DNA from: Bactericera cockerelli
Taxonomy: Eukaryota > Arthropoda > Insecta > Hemiptera > Triozidae
Reading direction: 5' to 3'
Assembly: GCA_024516035.1 (NCBI GenBank)
Contig: CM044964.1
Location: 2,243,784 to 2,307,783, forward strand
Length of the DNA stretch: 64,000 bases
A program made the position numbers and the translations under genes. Below, one piece after another: positions 9,799 to 19,801 of this stretch (its first letter is position 1; each line of letters begins with the position of its first letter). Below the pieces are notes generated by a model, which saw only the letters and a program-made list of their open reading frames with translations, was not told where the DNA came from and ran no database searches.

Positions 9799-10426
9799 TC
9801 TGGTGTAAACATCACACGACTTTCATTATCTCCCAAAAGGACGTCGAAATCCGCCAAATTCAGTGCCAAATTCGTAGTCAGCACCGCTAAATCATTGGAT
9901 TTGATATGTCACAACCCCCATCTAGGATGAAAAATAAAAAAGTTAGTCAAAGCGGGTCCCCCCCCCCCAAATACCCGTATATTGGGGCCGAGGTCAAAGA
10001 ATTCAAAATATCAAAAAAAAAAAAAAAAAAAAAAAAAAGATCAGAATTAATTACTATTATTTAAACTAAGAAAATGATGTTCTCGAATATTTTTTGTATA
10101 TTTAACCAATCCAGAGGAACGGCTCTTGCGGCCACTTTTTGCAGCCCTGCAGCCGCAGAGTGCGGTCGATATCAATTAAAAATTTCGTGGTTTGTGTGGT
10201 ATATAAGATATAATTTCATACCAAATTACGGATTCTAGTTTTTACCGTTCTCGAGATATCTTGTTCACACAGACAGACGGACAGAAAGACAGACGCACGG
10301 ACCAATGGCAACTTTTTTGGTATCCTGAGGCTATGATTCGTCCAGAAAAGTGAAAAACTGGGTAGGTCAAATTTTCGACGAATACAGTAGACCCCTTCCT
10401 AATTATAGCATAAGGAAAGTAAAAAT
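9799..10426 (-). mobile_element. Helentron-like non-autonomous element, copy 4
   Basis: Matches the 1968-2620 copy in the same orientation. It has an AAAA run of about 22 at 10012-10038, only a short CAGA microsatellite at 10266-10295, and a broken terminal stem-loop (CCTTCCTAATTATAGCATAA). Confidence 0.6.
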
Positions 10427-10990
10427 ATTATGACATTTCTTACTACACATGTATTTCCAAAAAGAAACGGATTTTCATGGAATTGCCCAAGGTTTCAAAG
10501 GCTTAAAAAGATATAGACCAAGTTTTAACGATGATTGATGACACATTGAAATAATGTGGATCAGATCGAGCCAACTTTTCCACTGAAGCTGACTGGAAAC
10601 CATCACTACCCGCAATTGTAGTCAAGCTTATCAAAAGTCTCGGCCGAGGTGTGAACAACTCCCTTTACATAAAAAGAGACAGCGCGGCAGAGTGTACAGT
10701 GTACAGTAACGAAATTACAACAGGAATACATACTCTCGGAAGTAAAAAGAAACAGAAGGACAAAGAAAATTCATCATCAGCATCATCATCACCACCATCA
10801 AAACCATCATTATTCCCTCCTCCTTCCCCACTTATTCTTATAATTCTTTCTGCAAACATATTATTATTATTTTTATATATTATATAGTTAATTTTAAGTA
10901 CCCTTGACACTTACAATTTTTAATGTATAATTTGTACAAAAATATATAATAATAAATATATGAAATAAAGAAGTAGTAGACGAATAATAA
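10427..10990. other. Unassigned, single-copy-looking
   Basis: 10450-10760 lacks microsatellites and matches nothing else in the window. A 78-codon frame at 10651-10887 runs into (TCA)n and CCT repeats, so I do not call it a gene. (ATC)n lies at 10770-10812. Confidence 0.4.
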
Positions 10991-10997
10991 TTATCAT

Positions 10998-11148
10998 CAT
11001 AGAGTGGCGTCATCGTGAACGATGATGGCCAAACAGTGGAGGAATGACGGAGCACTTCTACCACTGTCTTTACAAGGAGGCTAATTATTGACAAGGGCCC
11101 CCAGAACCAAGCCAATGCTGGTCTACCCCCTGTTTATAGTCCCCCAGA
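10998..11148 (-). repeat. Repeat H
   Basis: Minus-strand landmarks in order: GGGACTATAAACAGGGGGTA, GGCTTGGTTCTGGGGGCCCT, TTATTAGCCTCCTTGTAAAG, CATTCCTCCACTG and GCCACTCTATGATGAT. Six copies are visible in the window. It is 150-160 bp and non-coding. The tail adjoins ATGATGATAAT-like repeats, as in a SINE. Confidence 0.7.
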
Positions 11149-11205
11149 ATAATAATAACAGTAATAATAATAACAGTAATAATAATAACAATAATATTTC
11201 TAAAA
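11149..11205. repeat. (AAT/AAC)n microsatellite
   Basis: Repeated AATAATAATAACAGT units next to repeat H. Confidence 0.85.
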
Positions 11206-11370
11206 AGAAAAAGACGTCCTTTAAGAGGATTAAGTTGTCGGGAGAATGGAAAAATTCTTATAGCTCATTACTGTGGGCGGTTTTCTCTCGTGGGAGAGAA
11301 AGTGTTGGTGTCGTGTTGAACACAATTTGGTGTGTTTTTTGCACAAATGAATGTCCTTACGGGCTAAGGG

Positions 11371-11522
11371 TTTTGTAAAAGAGATTGCCAAGGGCAATAA
11401 CCCCGCCCTTTAGTTAGGACATATATTATGTATATATTTATTTATTTTTTCTTCTTCTATTACATTGTATTTTAATTTGTAATTATTTGTGTTGTATATG
11501 TCCTATTAATAAAATGTAAATG
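11371..11522 (+). mobile_element. LINE-type 3' tail (type 1) in unit 1
   Basis: GTAAAAGAGATTGCCAAGGG then CAATAACCCCGCCCTTTAGT, ending ATTAATAAAATGTAAATGAA. It interrupts the 21-bp minisatellite, since CTTACGGGCTAA units occur on both sides. Confidence 0.6.
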
Positions 11523-11525
11523 AAT

Positions 11526-11668
11526 AAGTTAACTTGCGGGCTAAGTGAATTTCTTTACGGGCTAAATGAATGTCCTTACGGGCTAAATGAATGTCCTTAC
11601 GGGCTAAATGAATGTCCTTACGGGCTAAGTGAATTTCTTTACGGGCTAAATGAATTTCTTTGCGGGCT
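11526..11668 (+). repeat. 21-bp minisatellite, about 7 units
   Basis: Unit CTAAATGAATGTCCTTACGGG with T/A and TT/CC variants. It would encode the heptamer NECPYGL but shows no sign of being a gene. Confidence 0.85.
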
Positions 11669-12189
11669 TAATTAATTTGTTAAAACAATTTTAGTGGGTA
11701 GCGCAGAATTAGAGGACTTTTTTCTTTCTCTAATATCTATCTCAATACCTAATTTTCGCCTATAATTCTGCTAATTGTGCTCTTTTTTTTTTCTGTTCTT
11801 CCATTAAAAACCGAGTCCTTTTTTTTCTTTAGAAAACATAATTTTTTATATACAAACAGTCATACATAATGAACAAGAAAAACCCCTAAAGGGCACATTT
11901 TAAGGGTGAGTTTTTTTTACAGAAGTTTTTTTACAGAACAAAGACGGAAGCAGAGCTTTCAGCCTTGTTGAGACGTCTTCTATTTTCTCGTTCATTAAGA
12001 GCTATTAAGTCAAAGTGCATGAGAGAAGAGAAAAAAAAGGAAAGATTGTATTGAATTATGATGGGTAGAGAGAGAGAGAGAGAGAGAAGGAGAGAGAGAG
12101 AGAGAGAACGAGAGAGAAAAAGAGAGAGAGAGAAAGCGAGAGAACACAATTTGGTGTGTTTTTTGCACAAATGAATGTCCTTACGGGCT

Positions 12190-12356
12190 AAGGGTTGGGT
12201 GAAAGAGATTGCCAAAGGCAATAACTCCGCCCTTTAGCTAGGACATATATTATGTATATATTTATTTATTTTTTTCTTCTTCTATTACATTGTATTTTTA
12301 TTTGTAATTATTTGTGTTGTATATTATATGTCCTATTAATAAAATGTAAATGAATA
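12190..12356 (+). mobile_element. LINE-type 3' tail (type 1) in unit 2
   Basis: Begins GGGTTGGGTGAAAGAGATTG and is nearly identical to 11371-11522. It ends CTATTAATAAAATGTAAATG. Duplicated with the segment rather than inserted twice. Confidence 0.6.
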
Positions 12357-12360
12357 AATT

Positions 12361-12622
12361 AACTTGCGGGCTAAATGAATGTCCTTACCGGCTAAGTGAA
12401 TTTCTTTACGGGCTGCATGAATGTCCTTACGGGATAAATGAATATCCTTACGGGATAAATGAATGTCCTTACGGGATAAATGAATGTCCTTACGGGATAA
12501 ATGAATGTCCTTACGGGATAAATGAATGTCCTTACGGGATAAATGAATGTCCTTACGGGCTAAATGAATGTCCTTACGGGCTAAGGGAATTTCTTTACGG
12601 GCTAAATGAATTTCTTTGCGGG
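12361..12622 (+). repeat. 21-bp minisatellite, about 12 units
   Basis: Same unit as 11526-11668, with a run of GATAAATGAATGTCCTTACGG variants in the middle that unit 1 lacks. This indicates local expansion after the duplication. A 93-codon frame reading NECPYGI repeats crosses it. Confidence 0.85.
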
Positions 12623-13025
12623 CTTAATTAATGTGTTATTAACGCAATTTTAGTGGGTAGCGCAGAAAAAGAGGACTTTTTCCTATCTCTAATACCTAAC
12701 TCAATACCTAATTTTTGCCTATATATCTGCTCTTTTTTTTCTTTTTCTGTTCTTCCATTAAAAAAAGACCTTTTTCTTTCTTTAGAAAACAGAGTTTTTC
12801 ATATACATACAGTCATACATAATGAATAAAAAAAAGAATCCCCCTAAAGGGCACATTTTAAGGGTGAGTTTTTTTTTACAGGAGTTTTTTTTACAGAACA
12901 AAGACGGAAGCAGAGCTTTCAGCCTTGTTGAGACGTCTTCTATTTTCTCGTTCATTAAGAGCTATTAAGTCAAAGTGCATGAGAGAAGAGAAAAAAAAGG
13001 AAAGAAAGAAGTGAATTATGATGGG

Positions 13026-13055
13026 TAGAGAGAGAAAACGAGAGAGAGAGAGAAC

Positions 13056-13110
<55 letters not shown>

Positions 13111-13272
13111 AGAGAGGCAGAGAGAAGGAGGCAGATAGAAGGAGGCAGATAGAGAGCATGTTGAGGGTGAGAGAGAAAGAGAAGGAGCGAGAGAGAGAGA
13201 GAAGGAGGCAGAAAGAGAGAGCATGAGGAGGGTGAGAGAGAGAAGGGGAGAGAGAGAGAGAACGAGAGAGAA

Positions 13273-13328
<56 letters not shown>

Positions 13329-13640
13329 AGAGAGGCAGATAGAAGGAGGCAGATAGAGAGCATGTTGAGGGTGAGAGAGAAAGAGAAGGAGCGAGAGAGA
13401 GAGATAATGAGAGAGAGAGAGAAGGAGGCAGAGAGAGAGAGCATGAGGAGGGTGAGAGAGAAGGGGAGAGAGAGAGAGAAAGAAAAAGAGAGAAAGACAG
13501 ACAGAGATTTTAGGGAAGAGACTGGTGGGGAGAGAGATGGAGGTAGAAGGAGGAAGAGATAAAGAAACAGGCTGAGAATGAAATAGAGAGAAAGAAGAAG
13601 GAGAGAGAGAGAGAGAGAGAGGCGAGAGAGAAAGTGAAGA
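13026..13640. repeat. GA tract with an internal 200-bp duplication
   Basis: The run GAGAGCATGTTGAGGGTGAG is present at about 13155 and 13358, and GAGAGCATGAGGAGGGTGAG at about 13219 and 13438. A block of roughly 205-220 bp was therefore duplicated within the purine tract. Confidence 0.8.
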
Positions 13641-13712
13641 GAGACAGTTGTCTATTATTCTTTATATTGTTTCCATTTTTTTACTTAATTTTTATAATAT
13701 TTGTTTGTACTG

Positions 13713-13805
13713 TATCAGTATAAACAGAAAAGTGAGAAGTTGTACTAGATGTACAATGTACATGAATATCAGAACATACCTGGACAGAACATGTACATAC
13801 AAAAA
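13713..13805 (-). mobile_element. Hammerhead-repeat family, 3' fragment
   Basis: The minus strand reads CTGTCCAGGTATGTTCTGAT then CATGTACA..ACATCTAGTACAACTTCTC and TTCTGTTTATACTGATACAG. This equals the part of the 24338-24545 repeat lying downstream of the ribozyme cleavage site. The catalytic core itself is absent. Confidence 0.65.
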
Positions 13806-14095
13806 TATAATTATGTCCTTATATCTAATAAAATATTTAATAATAATAATTATAGTAATAATAACTGTTTCAGTGTACCAGGTATCTTCTGCTCATCTTT
13901 ATAATATATATTTAATTATCCTCCATTAATACATATTTCTCGAAACTCATCTCTTCCTATCTGTCTCACTCTTCCTGTCCCATTTATTCTCGACTAGATG
14001 GCTTGAAATAAAACATACCACCTCTTACTCTTCCTTCTGCAATTTATTTTGCCAATCCCTCCTCACTCGCCTCTCTTACTCCTCCTCTGACTCCT
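13806..14095. other. Unassigned, AT-rich then CT-rich
   Basis: TAATAATAATTAT runs to 13870, then pyrimidine-rich sequence grading into the minisatellite. No gene. Confidence 0.4.
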
Positions 14096-15345
14096 CCTGC
14101 TTATCTGACTCCTCCTCTATTATCTACCCCTCCTCCTTCTTCTCTGACTCCTCCTCTATTATCTACCCCTCCTCCTTCTTCTCTGACTCCTCCTCTATTA
14201 TCTACCCCTCCTTCTTCTTCTCTGACTCCTCCTCTATTATCTACCCCTCCTCCTTCTTCTCTGACTCCTCCTCTATTATCTACCCCTCCTCCTTCTTCTC
14301 TGACTCCTCCTCTATTATCTACCCCTCCTCCTTCTTCTCTGACTCCTCCTCTATTATCTACCCCTCCTCCTTCTTCTCTGACTCCTCCTCTATTATCTAC
14401 CCCTCCTCCTTCTTCTCTGACTCCTCCTCTATTATCTACCCCTCCTTCTTCTTCTCTAACTCCTCCTCTATTATCTACCCCTCCTCCTTCTTCTCTAACT
14501 CCTCCTCTATTATCTACCCCTCCTCCTTCTTCTCTGACTCCTCCTCTATTATCTACCCCTCCTCCTTCTTCTCTGACTCCTCCTCTATTATCTACCCCTC
14601 CTTCTTCTCTGACTCCTCCTTTTTTATCTACCCCTCCTCCTTCTTCTCTAACTCCTCCTCTATTATCTACCCCTCCTCCTTCTTCTCTAACTCCTCCTCT
14701 ATTATCTACCCCTCCTCCTTCTTCTCTAACTCCTCCTCTATTATCTACCCCTCCTCCTTCTTCTCTGACTCCTCCTCTATTATCTACCCCTCCTTCTTCT
14801 TCTCTAACTCCTCCTCTATTATCTACCCCTCCTTCTTCTCTGACTCCTCCTCTATTATCTACCCCTCCTCCTTCTTCTCTGACTCCTCCTCTATTATCTA
14901 CCCCTCCTTCTTCTTCTCTGACTCCTCCTCTATTATCTACCCCTCCTCCTCCTTCTCTGACTCCTCCTCTATTATCTACCCCTCCTCCTTCTTCTCTAAC
15001 TCCTCCTCTATTATCTACCCCTCCTCCTTCTTCTCTGACTCCTCCTCTATTATCTACCCCTCCTCTTTCTCTGACTCCTCCTCTATTATCTACCCCTCCT
15101 CCTTCTTCTCTGACTCCTCCTCTATTATCTATCCCTCCTTCTTCTTCTCTGACTCCTCCTCTATTATCTACCCCTCCTTCTTCTTCTCTGACTCCTCCTC
15201 TATTATCTACCCCTCCTCCTTCTTCTCTGACTCCTCCTCTATTATCTATCCCTCCTTCTTCTTCTCTGACTCCTCCTCTATTATCTACCCCTCCTTCTTC
15301 TTCTCTGACTCCTCCTCTATTATCTACCCCTCTTCCTTCTCTGAC
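14096..15345. repeat. 39-bp minisatellite, about 32 units
   Basis: Unit reads TCTCTGACTCCTCCTCTATT then ATCTACCCCTCCTCCTTCT. Common variants are TCTAACT for TCTGACT, and CCTTCTTCT for CCTCCTTCT. Almost pure pyrimidine on the plus strand. Unit number per block is nearly uniform, which suggests recent unequal exchange. Confidence 0.9.
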
Positions 15346-16300
15346 TCTTCCTATATTTTCTACCCCGCCTTCTTCTCTAACTCCTCCTCTTTTATCTACC
15401 CCTCCTCCACCTGTAACTCCTAATATCCTATCTACACCTCTCCTTTCTCTGACTCTTCCTCTATTATCTACCCCTCCCTTTACTCCTCCCCCTCAAATTT
15501 CTTCCTCCGCTCCATTCATCATCTTCCTCTGACTCATCCTATCCTCCCTCCTTTTCGTCCATCTCTTTCTCTCTCATCTACTCCTACTTCGCCTCCTTTC
15601 ACTCCTCCTACTCTTTCTGTTCCTCTAACTTATCTTCCTCCGCTCACCTTGTTGCCTCCTTTCCCTCCTCTCCTTTTCTCTCTTCCCCGTACATCTCCCT
15701 CTAAGGTGCTGTCAAAAGGAAGTAGCGTACATTTCTCAAACACACCTTCGCGTCTTGGAGAAGTTACTCCTGATGGATGAGAAAAGAGAAGTGGAAATGT
15801 TACTGGCTGTGATAGTTAAGGAACTGATGCATTTAAAAAGAGAAGTACAGAAGAAAAATTTGGTAGGGAGGGCTAAAAAGAATAGCCATACAGAAAAAGA
15901 AGCAAAGGAAAAGGAAGTAAAAGAAAGTATTGGTGGGAGCAAAAGAGATGGGAGTAAAAAGAAAAGAAAATATTAGAGGAAAAAATAAGAGGAAGGAAGA
16001 GAAATAGAAGGGAGGGAGCAGAGGATATAGGGGAAGAAAGGGAAAGAAGAGTTGACAAATGTTACGAATAAAAGTCACCAAGTTTTCTCTGCTCCTCTTG
16101 TGTTCCTGCACACATGGAGGTGGAAACTCTCACCCATGGAGGAGAAAGAGACGCCTCCATGGAGGAGAACATGGTGGTGATGGTAATCTACTTAATTTTT
16201 CATTTTTGTTTTGAGAACAAATAATTTCTTTATCTATTAGTTTGCTTGTTTTATTTATGTTCGCTCTTTTTCCCCCTCTGTAGCTCCTTTGTTGTAGTAC
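15346..16300. other. Degenerating CT then A/G-rich sequence
   Basis: 15346-15700 is a decayed continuation of the minisatellite. 15755-15976 has a Lys/Glu-rich frame of 73 codons (helix-forming composition, TTG start), which I regard as chance. 16110-16175 has repeated CCATGGAGG palindromes. Confidence 0.4.
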
Positions 16301-16304
16301 TCCT

Positions 16305-16500
16305 TTTTATTTTTCTTATCATATAGGTAGATAGGAAAGTATTGTTAGCGTGGAAAATTTTACATACCCTGTTTTTCACATTTCTGGACGAATCATAGTC
16401 TCGGGTTTCCACAAATTTGCTTTTAGCCATTGCTCCGTCCATAAACACGATACCTCGAGAACGGTTAAGAGCTATAGACTTGAAATTGGAATATGAAAAT
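16305..16500 (+). mobile_element. Helentron-like element, fragment
   Basis: Matches the hairpin-side third of the 2726-3382 family: TCACATTTCTGGACGAATCA, then TTAGCCATTGCTCCGTCC and CGAGAACGGTTAAGAGCTAT. The microsatellite and the other end are missing. Confidence 0.6.
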
Positions 16501-16734
16501 GTTAGTACGCCTCCTCGTGGTTCACCCTGAGCAACGCATTGACATGCGGCTAAAGTACTGACATGGAAGATGATTTTATCTCCATAGATGTATACAACTC
16601 AAATCTATGGGTGTTCCGCTGTCCCGAAGTAATGTGTTAAACAGTTCCGGGACAGAGCTTAAAGGAGTAAAAAAAAAAAAATGGGTGTTCCGCTGACTGT
16701 CCTCTTACTTGGTGCAGGTAATATGTCTTTTTGT

Positions 16735-16945
16735 GCCTCAACCACCGTACCGCTAATACATTTGTGCCTTAACCACTTGACCATTAATACATTAGTGCCT
16801 TAACCACTTGACCATTAATAAATTAGTGCCTTGACAACCTGACCACTAATACATTCGTGCCTTAAGCACCTGACCACATACATATTAGTGCATTAACCAT
16901 TTAACGCACTCCTAACCACTAGTTCATTAGTGACTTAACCAACTG
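16735..16945. repeat. 31-bp degenerate tandem repeat
   Basis: About seven units around ATACATTAGTGCCTTAACCA..CTTGACCATTA. Diverged among themselves. A single related unit occurs near 50535. Confidence 0.7.
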
Positions 16946-17435
16946 TTTTTACTTTCTGTCTTTCTCTCCATCTCACTTCATCTCTTTTACATTTTATTTT
17001 ATCTCCTTCTCTTTATCTCTCAAACATACATATTATTTCTTTTTTACGTCTCACAACACCTCATACACAATATTTTCATTCCATATCCATATCTTTTTCT
17101 CTTTCTTTATGCCTCTCCACTTCTTTTTCTCCTTCGCTGAATCTCTCACACATAATCTCCATAATATACCTCATTCACAGGATTACTTTCTCTCTCTCCC
17201 TCTACCTCTCTAAAAACAACTTTCATATATAACTTTTCCTTTCTCTTTCATTTCCTTATCTTCCATTTCGGAAATGATCTGCTGCTCTTTGATGTCTCAT
17301 AGTGTATCCGACTATAACTACATGTAGGTATATAGTTTACATATAGTACCGTAATATAGTATACTGTGCTAGCTTAACTGAAAACATGAAATTGAAAAAA
17401 TGATGATTATAAAGTCAATGATGTTGACGATGCTA
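16946..17435. other. Pyrimidine-rich unassigned stretch
   Basis: Low-complexity CTTT sequence to 17260, then ordinary AT-rich sequence. No gene or repeat match. Confidence 0.4.
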
Positions 17436-17506
17436 ATAACGAAGGTTGTCATGACGATGATACTGTTGATGGTTGTCATGACGATGATAATGTTGATGGT
17501 TGTCAT
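17436..17506. repeat. 27-bp minisatellite, left remnant
   Basis: About 2.5 units of GGTTGTCATGACGATGATA..TG ending GGTTGTCAT, directly against the LINE 3' tail. The array resumes at 19802, so the LINE split it. Confidence 0.85.
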
Positions 17507-19801
17507 TTATTTATTTATTTATTTTTATTTAGACAATAAACGGGCTTAATTGCCCTGTTCTAACTAATTTACAATGTATTTCCCTAACTAACCCTAGTAA
17601 AAAATATATAAAATTCTATCTACTTAGATTACATACGAAAGACAATAATACTAATTATTAGATCTAAAAAATAAGATAACTGGGGAAAAAATTTAAAAAG
17701 AAACTGAGTTAATTTTATGTGAAATTTACGAATGAAAAATAGAGTTGTGATAGAAGTGTTTGATCTCATTGGTGTTGAGGATAGAGAAAAGGTCAAGGTG
17801 CTCTCTTAATTTGTTGGCTGAACGCTGAAAGCGAATCATTGGGGAATTTTGGAGATAATTAGAGCGAACATAAGGAGGTCTAAAAGGTAAAGTAGAGCGA
17901 GTCGTATACTGTGGAACATTTATGTTAATGGATGAAAGAAGATCTGGAGCATCCAATACTGAGCTTAAGATTTTATGAAAGATAATCATATCGTACATCT
18001 CTCTTCTCATGTACAAAGGCAATAAGTCTAGCGACTTCTCCAGTGTATCGTAAGATTGATCTGGAGTTCTCATTTTGTACCCCAACGTTCTCAAAGCCTT
18101 ACGTTGGATTCGTTCAATCCTACCAGAATGGAAATTATATGAAGGGTTCCAAATGCTGGAGGCAAATTCTAATACCCCACGAACTAATGAACAGTATAGA
18201 ATCTTGAATGAAAGAAAGTCTGGGAAATCTTTTGTTGATCTGGTAATAAAGCCTAGCATTCTAAAAGCTTTGGAACAAATGGCATCTATGTGTGGAACAA
18301 AAGATATTTGAGAATCAAAGACAACGCCAAGATCTCTAACAGAGAGTACTCTAGGGATAGTACTTGAATCAAGGGTATAATCATAAAGAATTTGATTTTT
18401 AGACCGAGTAAAGGAAATGACATTGCACTTGGATGAATTTACATCAAGAAGATTAGCTTGAAACCATTGATTAAGTGAGAGAAGAGCACTTTGCAAAATT
18501 TCGCAGTCAGACGTGGAACGAACAGATCGGAAAAGTTTGAGATCATCACAGAACAAGAGATATTTTACATCGTGCAGTGCCAGACAGTCTTGAACATCAT
18601 TAATGAAAAGAAGAAACAAAACAGGACCCATATGAGATCCTTGAGGAACTCCAGAACTTGCAAAAAAGGACTGGGATGTAGAAGAACAAACACGAACCAT
18701 GCACTTACGATTAGAAAGATAACTGGAGAACCAGAGGAGAAGAGAGCCAGAAATACCATAGCTAGAGAGTTTGTCAAGAAGAATCCTGTGATTGACGCGG
18801 TCGAAAGCCTTAGTTAAGTCAAGATATAGAGAATCCACTTGGCTATTTACAGATATACTAGAAGAAATATAGTTTAGATAATTCAGAAGATTAGAAGAAA
18901 CCGACTTGTTGGGCATAAATCCATGTTGATGTGGAATAATTAGACGAGTTAGTTGAGGAAAGAGTTTTTGAAGAACAATGGATTCAAAGAGTTTTGGAAT
19001 CGTAGAAAGAATAGATATGGGTCGATAGCTAGTAATCAAGTTTTTGGGATTGTCCTTCTTGGGAACAGGAGTTACATAAGAGATTTTCCATGAAGACGGG
19101 AAAATACCTGAACTCAAGGATTCATTGAAGAGGAACCATAAAGGACCAGAAAGCGTATGAGCACAATATTTGAGAAAAATGGGAGGGATGCCATCAGGGC
19201 CCATACCTTTATGAATACTAAGAGACTGGAGTTTATTGAGAACATCATTGATAGACAAATCACAAGAAGGAATGGAGTCACTAGATTCAAACTGAAATTC
19301 AGGAGAGCAAAGAGGGACATTCATGAAGACAGAAGAAAAATGTTCTGCAAATAGGTTTGCTGAAGAAAGAGAACATGATGATTTAAGATCGCCATACGTT
19401 AGAACTTTGGGAAGAGATGATCCACCTTTAAGATTTCTTTGAAATTTCCAAAAATAGCGAGGATTCTCATGGATACTATTACTTACAGAAGAAATATATG
19501 AAGAGTAACAGTTTTTAGCGGAAGACTTACACAAAGAACGAAGATGAGAAAATTGGCGATAGAGGTTAGGATTACCAGAAGACTTATACAACCTGTGAAC
19601 AGTTTTTTTCTCAATGATAAGAGATTTTAGATGGGATGTGTACCATATGGGAAATGAATCTTTTTTTAAATGAATTTGAGGGACAAAGACCTTAATAATA
19701 TTAGAGACAAAGTCATTGAAACGAGTAACATTGTCTTCAACATTAGAACAACTGAGATAAGAAGGCCAGTCGAAAGAAGAGAAAATTTTATTGATAAAAG
19801 C
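17507..19801 (-). mobile_element. 5'-truncated LINE inserted in a minisatellite
   Basis: On the minus strand the element enters mid-coding at 19801, ends its frame at 17726 and has a 3' UTR with the stem-loop GGGCAATTAAGCCC. It terminates in an (AAATA)n-like tail at 17507. GTCAT is present at 17502-17506 and 19802-19806 and may be the target-site duplication, but the host repeat makes this ambiguous. The endonuclease domain is missing, as in typical incomplete reverse transcription. Confidence 0.85.
17726..19801 (-). CDS. LINE reverse transcriptase, 5'-partial
   Basis: Reverse transcriptase of a jockey/CR1-like non-LTR retrotransposon. The first 70 codons (19801-19592) have no ATG but read as the usual linker before RT (SFPIWYTSHLKSLIIEKK). 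After that, counting from the TTG codon at 19591: YRPISILS at about 189-196, motif A LYLDLTKAFD at about 255-264, motif B SGVPQGSHMGPVLF at about 313-326, motif C FCDD at about 347-350, and a C-terminal domain to residue 621. No frameshift or stop is present, which is unusual for a truncated copy and suggests a recent insertion. FCDD replaces the usual FADD/YADD. The apurinic endonuclease domain is absent, so the copy is not autonomous. Clade assignment is tentative. Confidence 0.85.
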   Translation of the reverse strand, partial: AFINKIFSSFDWPSYLSCSNVEDNVTRFNDFVSNIIKVFVPQIHLKKDSFPIWYTSHLKSLIIEKKTVHRLYKSSGNPNLYRQFSHLRSLCKSSAKNCYSSYISSVSNSIHENPRYFWKFQRNLKGGSSLPKVLTYGDLKSSCSLSSANLFAEHFSSVFMNVPLCSPEFQFESSDSIPSCDLSINDVLNKLQSLSIHKGMGPDGIPPIFLKYCAHTLSGPLWFLFNESLSSGIFPSSWKISYVTPVPKKDNPKNLITSYRPISILSTIPKLFESIVLQKLFPQLTRLIIPHQHGFMPNKSVSSNLLNYLNYISSSISVNSQVDSLYLDLTKAFDRVNHRILLDKLSSYGISGSLLLWFSSYLSNRKCMVRVCSSTSQSFFASSGVPQGSHMGPVLFLLFINDVQDCLALHDVKYLLFCDDLKLFRSVRSTSDCEILQSALLSLNQWFQANLLDVNSSKCNVISFTRSKNQILYDYTLDSSTIPRVLSVRDLGVVFDSQISFVPHIDAICSKAFRMLGFITRSTKDFPDFLSFKILYCSLVRGVLEFASSIWNPSYNFHSGRIERIQRKALRTLGYKMRTPDQSYDTLEKSLDLLPLYMRREMYDMIIFHKILSSVLDAPDLLSSININVPQYTTRSTLPFRPPYVRSNYLQNSPMIRFQRSANKLREHLDLFSILNTNEIKHFYHNSIFHS

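Larger units (their letters stand above)
11318..13040 (+). repeat. Tandem segmental duplication, two units
   Basis: Unit 1 starts at GAACACAATTTGGTGTG (11318) and unit 2 at 12142. Both contain, in order, a LINE tail, a 21-bp minisatellite, a SINE-C-like end (AGTGGGTAGCGCAGAA), the run AAGACGGAAGCAGAGC (11941 and 12901) and a GA tract. The offset grows from 824 to 960 bp because the minisatellite is longer in unit 2. Confidence 0.8.

Noticed and set aside
12350..12631. 93-residue protein of NECPYGI repeats
   Set aside because: It is the 21-bp minisatellite read in one frame. The start lies in a LINE tail and the other unit of the duplication does not keep the frame.
14096..15345. CRISPR array
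   Set aside because: The units are contiguous 39-bp tandem repeats without unique spacers, in a eukaryotic context.
15755..15976. Lys/Glu-rich 73-residue protein
   Set aside because: It lies in A/G-rich sequence, starts at TTG, and the opposite strand is equally open.
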